This document shows, one piece after another, positions 1 to 8,805 of a DNA stretch of 32,572 bases (its first letter is position 1; every line of letters begins with the position of its first letter). Position numbers and translations under genes: made by a program. Below the pieces are notes generated by a model. It had not been told where the DNA came from, made no database searches, and saw nothing but the letters and a program-made list of their open reading frames with translations. The stretch comes from an uncultured Lachnospiraceae bacterium (GTDB lineage: Bacteria > Bacillota > Clostridia > Lachnospirales > Lachnospiraceae): positions 1 to 32,572 of the forward strand of contig CALWGV010000026.1 of NCBI GenBank assembly GCA_944380185.1, written 5' to 3'.

Positions 1-139
1 GCATCCTCCCGGTGGCGGGAACCAGCTGTATCCCTTTCTCCGCAGCCTGCATAAGCGCCCTTCGGCTGCGTTCACTCACATTCTTCTCATCATCCAGCAG
101 CGTGCCGTCCATGTCCGTCGCAATCAGTCGGATCTTCAT
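1..139 (-). CDS. HAD-superfamily (Cof-type) phosphatase, N-terminal fragment
   Basis: Only the first 46 codons are in the window; the gene runs off the left edge. Translation from the ATG at 139 gives MKIRLIATDMDGTLLDDEKN, which contains HAD motif I (DxDGTLLDD, with nucleophile Asp9 and general acid Asp11), followed by a helix and a PATGR segment typical of Cof/YidA-type sugar-phosphate phosphatases. The start is supported by an AAAGG ribosome site about 10 nt upstream (reading minus). The substrate cannot be told from the fragment. It is read divergently from ptsH. Confidence 0.85.
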   Translation of the reverse strand, partial: MKIRLIATDMDGTLLDDEKNVSERSRRALMQAAEKGIQLVPATGRM

Positions 140-230
140 CTTTTTCGCCTTTCTTCTTATCTCCTTTTTATTCTACTATTTCGTTGTCCAAAAGTAAAGT
201 GTATAAAAAAAAGTTTATTTTTCTTTCCCT

Positions 231-258
231 TTGACACTTGAATGGACCGGCATAATAT
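231..258 (+). promoter_or_regulatory. ptsH promoter
   Basis: A TTGACA -35 box (231-236) and a TAATAT -10 box (253-258) are separated by 16 nt, about 65 nt before the HPr start codon. This is a housekeeping sigma-A-type promoter that fits a stand-alone, constitutively expressed HPr gene. Confidence 0.7.
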
Positions 259-322
259 GCTAAACTGATAACAGCAAGCTTTTTCGGCTGCATATTGTTG
301 AAAGAAAGGCAAGGTAACTTCT

Positions 323-595
323 ATGTACGAGAAAACAACCACCATCGTCAATAAGACTGGACTGCATGCCCGTCCCGCTTCCGTGTTTGTAGCTGCCACC
401 AAGGGCTACAATTCCAAGATCACCATCAAGAACCTGAAGACTGGCAAATCCGCTGATGCCAAGTCCATTCTGATGCTTCTGACCCTGGCTCTGAGCAAGG
501 GCACGGAGGTTTCCCTGACTGCCGAGGGCGACGACGAGGTCAAGGCCGTGGATGAGCTGGTCGCTCTGATTGACAGCGGCTTCGGCGAGGAATAA
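323..595 (+). CDS. ptsH: HPr, phosphocarrier protein of the PTS
   Basis: This 90-residue protein carries phosphate from enzyme I to the sugar-specific EIIA proteins in the cytoplasm. The phospho-histidine site is the GLHARPAS stretch with His15 and Arg17. The regulatory serine of Gram-positive HPr (Ser46 in Bacillus) corresponds to Ser48 in AKSILMLL, so HPr kinase control of CcpA signalling is expected. The length is normal for HPr. The ribosome site is AAGG about 9 nt before the ATG. No ptsI follows: the gene is monocistronic, with its own promoter and terminator. It would energise the EIIBCA system encoded at 8396-10438, but that link is inference. Confidence 0.96.
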   Translation: MYEKTTTIVNKTGLHARPASVFVAATKGYNSKITIKNLKTGKSADAKSILMLLTLALSKGTEVSLTAEGDDEVKAVDELVALIDSGFGEE

Positions 596-637
596 TCGCA
601 GAACATAATTTTACAGGGTTTTCAAAAAGTTACCGGG

Positions 638-680
638 ACAGGCTTTTGATCTCATCGATCAAGGGCCTGTTTTCCTTTTC
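638..680 (+). terminator. Rho-independent terminator of ptsH
   Basis: A 14-bp stem (638-651 with 657-670, two G-U pairs) has a 5-nt loop and is followed by TTTTCCTTTTC. It lies 43 nt after the HPr stop codon. Confidence 0.85.
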
Positions 681-712
681 AAATCATTGTCTCACCACTG
701 ACTCCGGCATGC

Positions 713-771
713 AAAAAAGGCTCTTCTCCGGAAATAGCTTTGATCTAAAATAGCTTTCCAAAGAAGAGCCT
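713..771 (-). terminator. Rho-independent terminator of the ileS-glgP unit
   Basis: Reading minus, the 17-nt arms (755-771 and 718-734) pair throughout if G-U pairs are allowed, and a run of T residues (713-718) follows. It sits 54 nt after the glgP stop. In the plus direction two positions become C-A mismatches, so the signal is directional for glgP. Confidence 0.85.
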
Positions 772-824
772 GTGCCGGGAGGATACGCTCCCGTTCTTAT
801 ATTAAATTATTTCTGACGCTTTCT

Positions 825-3296
825 TTATTCTTCATCCATATTCACGGTCACCTTTTCCAGATGCCAGATATCGTCCACATACTCCTGGATAGTGCGGTCG
901 GAGGAGAATTTACCGGAGTGGGCCACATTGAGGATAGCCGCTTTTGCCCACCACTCCTGATCGCGGTAAGCTGCGTCTACGCGCTTCTGGGCATCCGCAT
1001 AGGAGCGGAAATCCTTCAGGATAAAGTAGCAGTCCGGACGGCCGCCGCCCCAGCTGTTGAGCAGCGACTCGTAAAGCTCGCGGAACAGTTCCTTATCTCC
1101 ACCGGAAAACGTGCCGTCGATCATCTGGTTCAGCACCTTGCGCACATCGGGATCGCTGTTGTACACCTCCATCGGATAGTAACCGCCGTTGTTCTCATAG
1201 CGGATCACTTCCTCTGCGGACAGGCCGAAGATAAAGGCATTCTCCGCCCCCACTTCCTCCACAATCTCCACATTGGCGCCATCCATGGTGCCCAGGGTCA
1301 GGGCGCCGTTGAGCATAAATTTCATGTTGCCGGTGCCGGAAGCCTCCTTGCTGGCCGTGGAAATCTGCTCGCTGACATCGCTGGCGGCAAAGATAATCTC
1401 TGCGTTGGACACGCGGTAGTCCTCGATGAAGACCACTTTGATCTTTCCGTTCACCTGAGGATCATTGTTGACCACGTCGGCCACGGAATTGATCAGCTTG
1501 ATGGTAAGCTTCGCTCTGTGATACCCGGCCGCCGCCTTGGCCCCGAATATAAAGGTGCGGGGCACTATGTCAAGCTGCGGGTTCTCTTTGATCTTATTGT
1601 ACAGATACATCACATGCATGATATTCATCAGCTGACGCTTGTATTCATGCAGACGCTTTACCTGCACATCAAAGATGGAGTCCGGGTTCACGTCGATTCC
1701 ATTGTGCTCCTTGATGTATTTGGCCAGGCGTACCTTATTCTGTCTCTTGATCTGACGGAACTGCTCGCGGCAGGCCGGATCATCCGCCAGAGGAATCAGA
1801 CCGGAGATCTTGCGCAGATCGGTGATCCAGCCGTCTCCCACCTTCTCGGTGACCCAGTCGGCCAGCAGCGGATTGCCGTGGAGCAGGAAACGTCTCTGGG
1901 TGATGCCGTTGGTCTTATTATTGAACTTCTGCGGCATCATCTCATAGAAATCTTTCAGTTCCTGTTTCTCCAGAATCTCCGTGTGCAGACGAGCCACGCC
2001 GTTGACGGAGAAGCTGCCCACAATGGCCAGATAAGCCATACGCACCTGGCCGTTGTACAGGATAGCCATCTTCTCCACCTTCTCCTCATTGCCGGGATAA
2101 CGGCTGCGGATCTCCGCCATAAAGCGGCGGTTGATTTCCTCCACAATCTGATAGATGCGAGGCAGCAGCCGGGAGAACAGGTCGATGGGCCACTTCTCCA
2201 GAGCCTCCGCCATGATCGTATGATTTGTATAAGCGCAGGTCTTGGTGGTGATATCCCAGGCCTCATCCCAGCCCAGGCCCTCCTCGTCCATCAGTACACG
2301 CATCAGCTCCGGTACCGCCACCGTGGGATGGGTATCATTCATCTGGAAGCAGACCTTCTCATACAGATGGTGTACATCGCCGCCGTGGAGATTCTTATAG
2401 CGATCCACGGCAGCGCGGACGCTGGCGGAGATGAAGAAATACTGCTGCTTTAAGCGCAGCTCCTTGCCGGCGTAGTGATTGTCGTTGGGATAGAGGACCT
2501 CCACGATAGTCTTGGCCAGGTTCTCCTGCTCCACGGCCTTCTGATAGTCCCCCCGGTCAAAAGACTCCAGGCAGAAAGTGTTCACCGGCTCGGCATCCCA
2601 GATCCGCAGCGTGTTGATTACATTGTTGCCGTAGCCGATGATCGGCAGATCATAAGGGACGGCCAGTACGGACTGACAGTTTTCCTGAATATAGGTGTAG
2701 TTGCCGTCGGGCTTCTGTTCTGCCCGAACGGTGCCTCCGAATTTTACCTCATAGGTGTATTCGTCACGGCGCATCTCAAAGGGATTGCCGTTCTTCAGCC
2801 AGTCATCGGGGACCTCGATCTGATAGCCATCACGGATTTCCTGCTTGAACATGCCGTACTTGTAGCGAATGCCGCAGCCATAAGCCGGATAACCCAGCGT
2901 AGCCAGCGAGTCCAGGAAGCAGGCAGCCAGACGGCCCAGGCCGCCATTGCCCAGAGCATAGTCCCTCTCCTGATCCTCGACCACATTCAGGTCGATGCCC
3001 AGTTCACTGAGAGCCTCCTTCACTCCTCCGTAGGCGCCCATATTGATCAGATTGTTGCCCAGCGCTCTGCCCATCAAAAATTCCATGGACAGGTAGTACA
3101 CGATCTTGGAATCATTCTCACGGAATGCTTCATGGGTCGCCATCCACTCGTCCACGATCTGATCCTTGATCGTATAGCACACAGCCTGAAATACCTGCTG
3201 CATGGAGGCCTCGTCGATGGTCTTGCGGTAAAGGGATTTTACCTTGGACGCCACCTGTTTCTTGAATTCTTCCTTGTCAAAAGCCTGATTCATCAT
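825..3296 (-). CDS. glgP: glycogen/starch/maltodextrin phosphorylase (GT35)
   Basis: Glycogen phosphorylase releases glucose-1-phosphate from alpha-1,4-glucan ends using pyridoxal phosphate. The full-length GT35 fold is present (about 823 residues; E. coli GlgP is 815). The PLP lysine lies in EASGTGNMKFMLNGALTLGT at about residue 660. Earlier family landmarks include ALGNGGLGRLAACFLDS (about 115-131) and NDTHP (about 321). The start is ambiguous: TTG at 3299 or ATG at 3296 or 3293, all behind a GGTAAGGA ribosome site. The ATG at 3296 is preferred for codon type and spacing. The gene begins 46 nt after ileS with no terminator between, so it is probably co-transcribed from the ileS T-box promoter. 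Whether it prefers glycogen or maltodextrin cannot be told. Confidence 0.95.
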   Translation of the reverse strand: MMNQAFDKEEFKKQVASKVKSLYRKTIDEASMQQVFQAVCYTIKDQIVDEWMATHEAFRENDSKIVYYLSMEFLMGRALGNNLINMGAYGGVKEALSELGIDLNVVEDQERDYALGNGGLGRLAACFLDSLATLGYPAYGCGIRYKYGMFKQEIRDGYQIEVPDDWLKNGNPFEMRRDEYTYEVKFGGTVRAEQKPDGNYTYIQENCQSVLAVPYDLPIIGYGNNVINTLRIWDAEPVNTFCLESFDRGDYQKAVEQENLAKTIVEVLYPNDNHYAGKELRLKQQYFFISASVRAAVDRYKNLHGGDVHHLYEKVCFQMNDTHPTVAVPELMRVLMDEEGLGWDEAWDITTKTCAYTNHTIMAEALEKWPIDLFSRLLPRIYQIVEEINRRFMAEIRSRYPGNEEKVEKMAILYNGQVRMAYLAIVGSFSVNGVARLHTEILEKQELKDFYEMMPQKFNNKTNGITQRRFLLHGNPLLADWVTEKVGDGWITDLRKISGLIPLADDPACREQFRQIKRQNKVRLAKYIKEHNGIDVNPDSIFDVQVKRLHEYKRQLMNIMHVMYLYNKIKENPQLDIVPRTFIFGAKAAAGYHRAKLTIKLINSVADVVNNDPQVNGKIKVVFIEDYRVSNAEIIFAASDVSEQISTASKEASGTGNMKFMLNGALTLGTMDGANVEIVEEVGAENAFIFGLSAEEVIRYENNGGYYPMEVYNSDPDVRKVLNQMIDGTFSGGDKELFRELYESLLNSWGGGRPDCYFILKDFRSYADAQKRVDAAYRDQEWWAKAAILNVAHSGKFSSDRTIQEYVDDIWHLEKVTVNMDEE

Positions 3297-3342
3297 CAAT
3301 TATTTTCCTTACCTTTCTGTAACCTTTCTATGTTCCTCCGTA

Positions 3343-6300
3343 TTAAAGCTTCTCCACGCCCAGCGTGGCGGTCTCGCCATTGATGTTCCATTCTTTCACA
3401 TAGCCGGCAGTCTGCCCGGTGACAATCCGATCTGCCAGAACCTCCTGTCCGATCTCAGTCTGTTCCTCCTTTAGCAGGGCGGCAATCTTTTCATTGCCTT
3501 CCTCATAGACCACAATGTGATCGGTCACCTCGAAGCCGGCCTCCTTGCGCATGGTCTGAATCTTGCTGATCAGCTCACGGATCATTCCTTCTTTCAGAAG
3601 CTCCAGCGTCAGGTTCGTATCCAGCACCACCGTCAGCTCCTTGTCGCTCTCGGAGACAAAGCCTTCCACCTGAGCGGCATCGATGAGAACATCGTCCTTC
3701 GACAGGACAATCCGCTCACCTTCCACCTCCAGAACAAGCTCTCCGGTGGCATTTAACGAATCCATAGCCGCATTGCCAGAAAGCTGCGTCAGTGCCGTGC
3801 GGATGCCATTCAAAAGCTTTCCGTACTTCGGCCCCAGGGTGCGCATCTGCGGCTTGAAGGTGTAGGAGGTAAAGGCCCGCACATCGTCGGTAAAATGCAC
3901 GGTCTTCACATTCAGTTCATCAAGGATGATGGCCTGGTATTCCTCTCCCAGCTCGGCAGCACCCTTTACAAACATCTGGGCAATGGGCTGGCGGTTCTTG
4001 ATGGCTGCCGTATTACGGCAGGCGCGGCCCAGCACCACGATGCGCAGCACCTCATCCATGTCAGCCTCCAGCTTCGCATCGATAAATTCTTCCTCCACCT
4101 TGGGAAAATCACACAGGTGGACACTCTCCGGCGCAGACTTGTCGATGCTGCAGACCAGATTGCGGTAGATGCTCTCCGTCATAAAGGGGATCATCGGCGC
4201 AGCAGCCTTGGCCGTGGTCACCAGGGCGGTGTAGAGCGTCATGTAGGCATTGATCTTATCCTGCTCCATGCCGGGAGCCCAGAAGCGCTCACGGCAGCGG
4301 CGCACATACCAGTTGCTCATGTCATCCACAAAGGACTGCAGTGCCCTGGCCGTCTCCGGGATGCGATAATTGGCCAGATCATCATCTACCGTCTTTACCA
4401 TTGTATTCAGTTTGGACAGAAGCCATTTATCCATAATCGAAAGCTTGGCGTAATCCAGCTGATATTTGGTGGCGTCAAACTCATCGATATTGGCATAGAG
4501 GACAAAGAAAGCATAGGTATTCCACAGCGTTCCCAGGAACTTGCGCTGTCCTTCCACCACAGCGTCGCCATGGAAACGATTGGGCAGCCAGGGAGCGCTG
4601 TTGCTGTAGAAATACCAGCGAATCGCATCGGCCCCATAGGTCTCCAGCGCCTCAAAGGGATCCACGGCATTTCCCTTGGACTTGCTCATTTTCTGTCCGT
4701 TTTTGTCCTGGACATGTCCCAGCACAATGACGTTCTCATAGGGCGCCTTGTTGAACAAAAGGGTAGAGATCGCCAGCAGGGAGTAGAACCAGCCTCTGGT
4801 CTGGTCCACCGCCTCGGAGATAAACTGAGCTGGGAACTCTTCCTTAAATAATTCCTGATTTTCAAAAGGATAATGGTGCTGAGCAAAAGGCATGGAGCCG
4901 GAGTCAAACCAGCAGTCAATGACCTCAGGCACCCGATGCATCTCCTTTCCGCAGTGAGGACAGGTAATCGTCACCTTGTCGATATAAGGGCGATGCAGCT
5001 CGATATTGTCCGGGCAATTCTTCGACCTGCTCTTTAATTCCTCGATACTGCCGATGCACTCCTGATGACCGCATTCGCACTCCCAGATATTGAGAGGTGT
5101 TCCCCAATAGCGATTGCGGCTGATAGCCCAATCCTGCACATTCTCCAGCCAATCGCCGAAGCGTCCCTTGCCGATGCTCTCGGGAATCCAGTTGATGGTA
5201 TTGTTGTTGCGGATCAGATCGTCCTTGACCGCCGTCATCTTGATATACCAGGATTCTCTGGCATAATAAATCAGCGGTGTATCGCATCTCCAGCAGAAGG
5301 GATAGCTGTGCTCAAAGGAAGGCGCGTCGTACAAAAGCCCCGCCTTGTCCAGAGCCTCCAAGACCATGGGATCGGCCTGCTTTACAAAAGTACCGGCCCA
5401 GGGTGTCTCCGCCGTCATATTTCCACTCTCATCCACCAGCTGCACAAAAGGCAGGTCATAGCGGCGTCCCACCTGGGCGTCATCCTCACCGAAGGCCGGC
5501 GCGATATGGACTACGCCGGTACCGTCAGTCAGTGTGACGTACTCCGCGCAGGTCACATAGAATGCCTTCTTGTGCTGCTTCTCGCACAGCGCCACCGCGC
5601 AGTCGAACAGAGGCTCATACTCTTTATATTCCAATTCCTGTCCGGTGTATTTTTCCAGAATTTCATAGGCAGGAACGCCGTTCTCCTTATCCGCCAGCCG
5701 TCCCAGCACCGTGTCCAGCAGGGCCTCGGCCATGTAGTAGACATACCCGTCAGCCGCCTTTACCTTGGCATAGATCTCATGAGGGTTGACGCAGAGAGCC
5801 ACGTTGGAGGGCAGAGTCCAGGGCGTCGTCGTCCACGCCAGAAAATAAGCGTCCTCTCCCTTTACCTTAAAGCGGGCGATGGCGGAACGTTCCTTTACAT
5901 CCTTATATCCCTGCGCCACCTCCTGGCTGGACAGGGGGGTACCGCAGCGGGGACAGTAGGGCACGATCTTAAACCCTTTATAGAGAAGTCCCTTGTCCCA
6001 GATCTGCTTTAACGCCCACCATTCGGACTCGATATAGTCATTGTCATAGGTCACATAGGGGTGATCCATGTCCGCCCAGAAACCTACGGTGCGGGAAAAG
6101 TCCTCCCACATTCCCTTGTACTTCCAGACACTCTTCTTACAGTTGTCGATAAAAGGCTCCAGGCCATATTCCTCGATCTTGTCCTTGCCGGACAGACCCA
6201 GCTGTTTCTCCACCTCTACCTCTACCGGCAGACCATGGGTATCCCAGCCGGCCTTGCGAGGCACCTTGTAGCCCTTCATCGTGCGATAACGGGGAATCAT

Positions 6301-6498
6301 ATCCTTGATCACACGGGTCAGCACATGACCGATGTGGGGCTTGCCATTGGCCGTGGGCGGTCCGTCATAAAACATGTAAGTCGGGCAGCCTTCCCTCTCT
6401 TCGATACTCTTCTCAAAGATGTGGTGGTCTTCCCAGAACTTTTCCACTTCCTTTTCCCGATCCACAAATTTCAAATCGGTTGAAACCTTGTCGTACAT
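3343..6498 (-). CDS. ileS: isoleucyl-tRNA synthetase, eukaryal-like (IleS2) type
   Basis: Class Ia synthetase that charges tRNA-Ile, with an editing domain that removes valine. The HIGH motif is HIGH at residues 55-58 within GPPTANGKPHIGHVLTR, and KMSKS is at 603-607. The CP1 editing region has TTTPWTLPSN (about 223-232). Four Cys pairs (YCPRCG, FCWRCD, CECGHQEC, CPHCG) could bind zinc. The GPPTANG...HIGH context and the 1051-residue length fit the IleS2 branch found in Clostridia and eukaryotes rather than the mupirocin-sensitive IleS1 branch; the branch call is from memory of these families. The start is supported by AGGAGG 7 nt upstream of the ATG. A T-box leader (6569-6862) controls it. 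Confidence 0.97.
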   Translation of the reverse strand: MYDKVSTDLKFVDREKEVEKFWEDHHIFEKSIEEREGCPTYMFYDGPPTANGKPHIGHVLTRVIKDMIPRYRTMKGYKVPRKAGWDTHGLPVEVEVEKQLGLSGKDKIEEYGLEPFIDNCKKSVWKYKGMWEDFSRTVGFWADMDHPYVTYDNDYIESEWWALKQIWDKGLLYKGFKIVPYCPRCGTPLSSQEVAQGYKDVKERSAIARFKVKGEDAYFLAWTTTPWTLPSNVALCVNPHEIYAKVKAADGYVYYMAEALLDTVLGRLADKENGVPAYEILEKYTGQELEYKEYEPLFDCAVALCEKQHKKAFYVTCAEYVTLTDGTGVVHIAPAFGEDDAQVGRRYDLPFVQLVDESGNMTAETPWAGTFVKQADPMVLEALDKAGLLYDAPSFEHSYPFCWRCDTPLIYYARESWYIKMTAVKDDLIRNNNTINWIPESIGKGRFGDWLENVQDWAISRNRYWGTPLNIWECECGHQECIGSIEELKSRSKNCPDNIELHRPYIDKVTITCPHCGKEMHRVPEVIDCWFDSGSMPFAQHHYPFENQELFKEEFPAQFISEAVDQTRGWFYSLLAISTLLFNKAPYENVIVLGHVQDKNGQKMSKSKGNAVDPFEALETYGADAIRWYFYSNSAPWLPNRFHGDAVVEGQRKFLGTLWNTYAFFVLYANIDEFDATKYQLDYAKLSIMDKWLLSKLNTMVKTVDDDLANYRIPETARALQSFVDDMSNWYVRRCRERFWAPGMEQDKINAYMTLYTALVTTAKAAAPMIPFMTESIYRNLVCSIDKSAPESVHLCDFPKVEEEFIDAKLEADMDEVLRIVVLGRACRNTAAIKNRQPIAQMFVKGAAELGEEYQAIILDELNVKTVHFTDDVRAFTSYTFKPQMRTLGPKYGKLLNGIRTALTQLSGNAAMDSLNATGELVLEVEGERIVLSKDDVLIDAAQVEGFVSESDKELTVVLDTNLTLELLKEGMIRELISKIQTMRKEAGFEVTDHIVVYEEGNEKIAALLKEEQTEIGQEVLADRIVTGQTAGYVKEWNINGETATLGVEKL

Positions 6499-6568
6499 CT
6501 TTTACCTCCTGAGTGTGATTCACATCCGTCCCGGTGATCTGTCTGGTCCGGAACCGGGGGCAAAAACG

Positions 6569-6862
6569 AAAAAGCCTTCGTCCCAAACAGGACGAAGGCG
6601 CACTTCGTTTACCACCTATCTGCCTTATACTTGGCCTTGCAAAAGGCCGCATATCCGCTCCCTGTAACGGCGGGAAACCGTCTGAGCCTACTAAAAGAAG
6701 CCCGGCGCGCAGCTGACAGTTGTGCCTATGCCGCCCCTTTCGGTCAGAAACTCCAGAGTGATCTTCGCCATAACCCATCCGCACCGGTCTCGCACCACCA
6801 CCGGCTCGCTGCAGCATCTTCAGGCTATGCTACTGTCTCCTTCTCGGTCTTTGACTTTTGCC
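6569..6862 (-). promoter_or_regulatory. T-box leader (Ile) of ileS, with terminator
   Basis: Reading minus from the predicted start near 6862, the leader folds into a long Stem I. The segment GAAGATCACTCTGGAG (around 6751-6765) places an ATC isoleucine triplet at 6762-6760 in specifier-loop context. The T-box element AGGTGGTAAACGAAGTG (6617-6601) carries TGGT, which can pair with the ACCA end of uncharged tRNA-Ile. The terminator is a 10-bp stem (6590-6599 with 6574-6583) followed by TTTTT (6573-6569). Uncharged tRNA-Ile would stabilise the antiterminator and permit read-through into ileS and probably glgP. The T-box core departs slightly from the common GGTGGNACCGCG form. Confidence 0.9.
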
Positions 6863-6868
6863 GTACCT

Positions 6869-6898
6869 ATTATAAAGGGCGACCACAAGCGCTGTCAA
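6869..6898 (-). promoter_or_regulatory. ileS promoter
   Basis: Reading minus, TTGACA (6898-6893) and TATAAT (6874-6869) are perfect consensus boxes with an 18-nt spacer, immediately before the T-box leader. Confidence 0.88.
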
Positions 6899-6917
6899 GG
6901 GTAAAACTGCTGAATTT

Positions 6918-6984
6918 GCGATGAAAGCCCTGTTTCCATGGACAGGCAGGCTGCGTGCGGAGTCACTCGGAGGGCTTTCATCGC
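6918..6984 (-). repeat. 14-bp perfect inverted repeat between the GH1 gene and ileS
   Basis: Arms GCGATGAAAGCCCT (6918-6931) and AGGGCTTTCATCGC (6971-6984) are perfect complements with a 39-nt loop. The structure begins 2 nt after the stop codon of the GH1 gene, where a terminator is expected, but no T-run follows on either strand. It may be a terminator without a U-tract or a 3'-end protecting hairpin. Confidence 0.6.
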
Positions 6985-6986
6985 TC

Positions 6987-8405
6987 TCAAACCAAAAGCC
7001 CGGGAGAATAATCCTCCCCATTTGACCGAATGACCTTCTGATACCAATAAAAAGAATCCTTGCGGTACCGCTTACACTGGCGCACATCCGCCTCGTCGCG
7101 GTCCACGTAGATAAATCCGTACCTTTTGGTAATGCCCTTGGTGGTGGAAACCAGATCCACCGCGCTCCAGGGACAATATCCGATAAAAGTGCAGCCCTCC
7201 TCCACCGCCCGCTTCATCATCCCGATGTGCCTTGCCAGATAGTCGATTCGATAGGAGTCGTGGATGCGCCCGTCCACCATTTCATCGGTATTGCCCAAGC
7301 CGTTCTCTGTCACCAAAAGAGGCAGGCCGTACCTCTCCTGGAGCTGCCTCGCCACGGCAAACAGCCCCGGAGGATCGATCTCCCAGCCGTACTGCGTCGT
7401 CTGCAGATAAGGATTTTTGCAGCCTTTAAACAGCCCTTCTATGCCTCGGCTCACGAACACCTCGGCGTCCATCCCCTGCGCGCTCCCATCGTCCGCCTCA
7501 CAGCACAGGGAATTATAATAGTTAAAGGCGATAAAATCGGGACGAGCCTCTTTAAGCTGCCTGTAATCATCTTCCTCCTCGTCAGGGAAAGCATCCCGAT
7601 CTGCCAGGTATTTGCGGACAATCTGATTTTTCTCTCCTTTTACCAGAGCGTCCAGATAATACCAGTTTCGGATGGAATTATAATTCTGCGCCGCAAGCAC
7701 GTCTTCTGTCTTCGGCGTGCGCGGGTAGGCAAGGGCCACATTCAGGGCCGGCCCGATCTTGGCATCGGGGAAACGCCGATGACACATCTGCATTACCTTG
7801 GCCTGGGCCACGAACATATGATGATTCTGCTGATAGACGTCCCGAAGCTCGTTCCGGCCGCTCACCCCGACGTGATAAGTGCCGATCAGCCTGCCGTACA
7901 GCGTTTGAAGATTCTGCTCATTGATGGTCAGCCAGTATCTGACCCGGTCTCCATAGAGATCAAACAGAGTATCCGCATAGCGGCAAAACCAGTCGACAGA
8001 CTCTCTCACGCTCCAGCCGCCTTTTTTCTGCAGGCCCATGGGATAGTCGAAGTGAAACATGGTCACTATCGGTTCGATGCGGTGGGCTAAAAGCTCGTCG
8101 ATCAGGCTGTCATAATAGGCGACGCCTTCGGGGTTGATCTCACCGTCCCCCTCCGGGAAAATCCTGGTCCAGGCAATGGAAAAGCGGTATGCCTTCAGCC
8201 CCATCTCCGCCATCAGCGCCACATCCTCCTTATAGTGATGGTACTGATCCGCCGCCACGGTAAAATCCGTCGTTCCCTCCGGCATCACCTTCTCATCCTG
8301 CCAGGAGGGACCTTTGCCGTCCTCCCGGCTGGCCCCCTCCACCTGATAGGCGCTGGTGGATGCCCCCCACAGAAAATCCCGGGGAAATCCTTTGTTCATC
8401 GGCAT
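6987..8405 (-). CDS. 6-phospho-beta-glucosidase, glycoside hydrolase family 1
   Basis: GH1 enzyme of 472 residues expected to hydrolyse the phosphorylated beta-glucosides delivered by the PTS encoded upstream. The N-terminus FLWGASTSAYQVEG is the GH1 signature. The acid/base glutamate is E163 in TINEQN and the nucleophile is E367 in LLVTENGLG. Near residues 420-437, STTKGITKRYGFIYVD provides the Lys and Tyr that contact the 6-phosphate in family members such as BglA, supporting a phospho-glycosidase. The start overlaps the end of the EIIA gene by 10 nt, behind GGAGGGAGG; a second ATG two codons later is equally possible. It is the last gene of the operon. Confidence 0.93.
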   Translation of the reverse strand: MPMNKGFPRDFLWGASTSAYQVEGASREDGKGPSWQDEKVMPEGTTDFTVAADQYHHYKEDVALMAEMGLKAYRFSIAWTRIFPEGDGEINPEGVAYYDSLIDELLAHRIEPIVTMFHFDYPMGLQKKGGWSVRESVDWFCRYADTLFDLYGDRVRYWLTINEQNLQTLYGRLIGTYHVGVSGRNELRDVYQQNHHMFVAQAKVMQMCHRRFPDAKIGPALNVALAYPRTPKTEDVLAAQNYNSIRNWYYLDALVKGEKNQIVRKYLADRDAFPDEEEDDYRQLKEARPDFIAFNYYNSLCCEADDGSAQGMDAEVFVSRGIEGLFKGCKNPYLQTTQYGWEIDPPGLFAVARQLQERYGLPLLVTENGLGNTDEMVDGRIHDSYRIDYLARHIGMMKRAVEEGCTFIGYCPWSAVDLVSTTKGITKRYGFIYVDRDEADVRQCKRYRKDSFYWYQKVIRSNGEDYSPGLLV

Positions 8406-8776
8406 TTACCTCCCTCCTTATTCAGTTCATCGAGCCTGCCGGCAAAGCTCCTCAGAATCATCAGCAGGCTTTTAGCCATACTAAAGTGCGACATACAGCT
8501 CATCAGCGTATCCTGAGAGTGATTAAACAGCAGGCAGTTGGGGTACTCGCTGCCGGAAGCCTCGTCCTGGATGATGTCCGTCTGACAGTTGTGAGCCTTC
8601 AGCATCTCCTCATCGGCCTGTTCAAGCAGCTTCTCCGCCCCTTCAAAATCCATCTGCGCCATTTTTTCCAGCGCCCGGTCCACCAGAAGTTTTGCATCTC
8701 CTGCATGGAGGATAATCTCCATGGCTATAAGACTCATTTCTTTGCGTTTCTGTTGTTTCTGTTCCTGTTCATTCAT
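8396..8776 (-). CDS. PTS lactose/cellobiose-family EIIA component
   Basis: A 126-residue cytoplasmic EIIA of the Lac family, a helical trimer that takes phosphate from HPr and passes it to EIIB. The diagnostic segment AHNCQTDIIQDEASG (about 61-75) is followed by NHSQDTLM, with the phospho-histidine at H86 and the metal-binding Asp at D89. The first 14 residues are Gln/Lys-rich and may be a flexible extension. It lies between the EIIC gene (29-nt gap) and the GH1 gene (overlap). Confidence 0.93.
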   Translation of the reverse strand: MNEQEQKQQKRKEMSLIAMEIILHAGDAKLLVDRALEKMAQMDFEGAEKLLEQADEEMLKAHNCQTDIIQDEASGSEYPNCLLFNHSQDTLMSCMSHFSMAKSLLMILRSFAGRLDELNKEGGKCR

Positions 8777-8805
8777 GTTCCGTCAACCTTTCGTCTGCCA
8801 TCCCT

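Noticed and set aside
861-2453. Long plus-strand open frames opposite glgP (861-2453 and 2475-3383)
   Set aside because: They mirror the codon structure of glgP, have no ribosome sites, and give His/Leu-rich translations with no family features.
3895-6012. Long plus-strand open frames opposite ileS
   Set aside because: They are antisense shadows of a well-identified essential gene.
6413-6817. 134-residue minus-strand frame upstream of ileS
   Set aside because: It lies entirely over the T-box leader, whose specifier, T-box and terminator explain the sequence.
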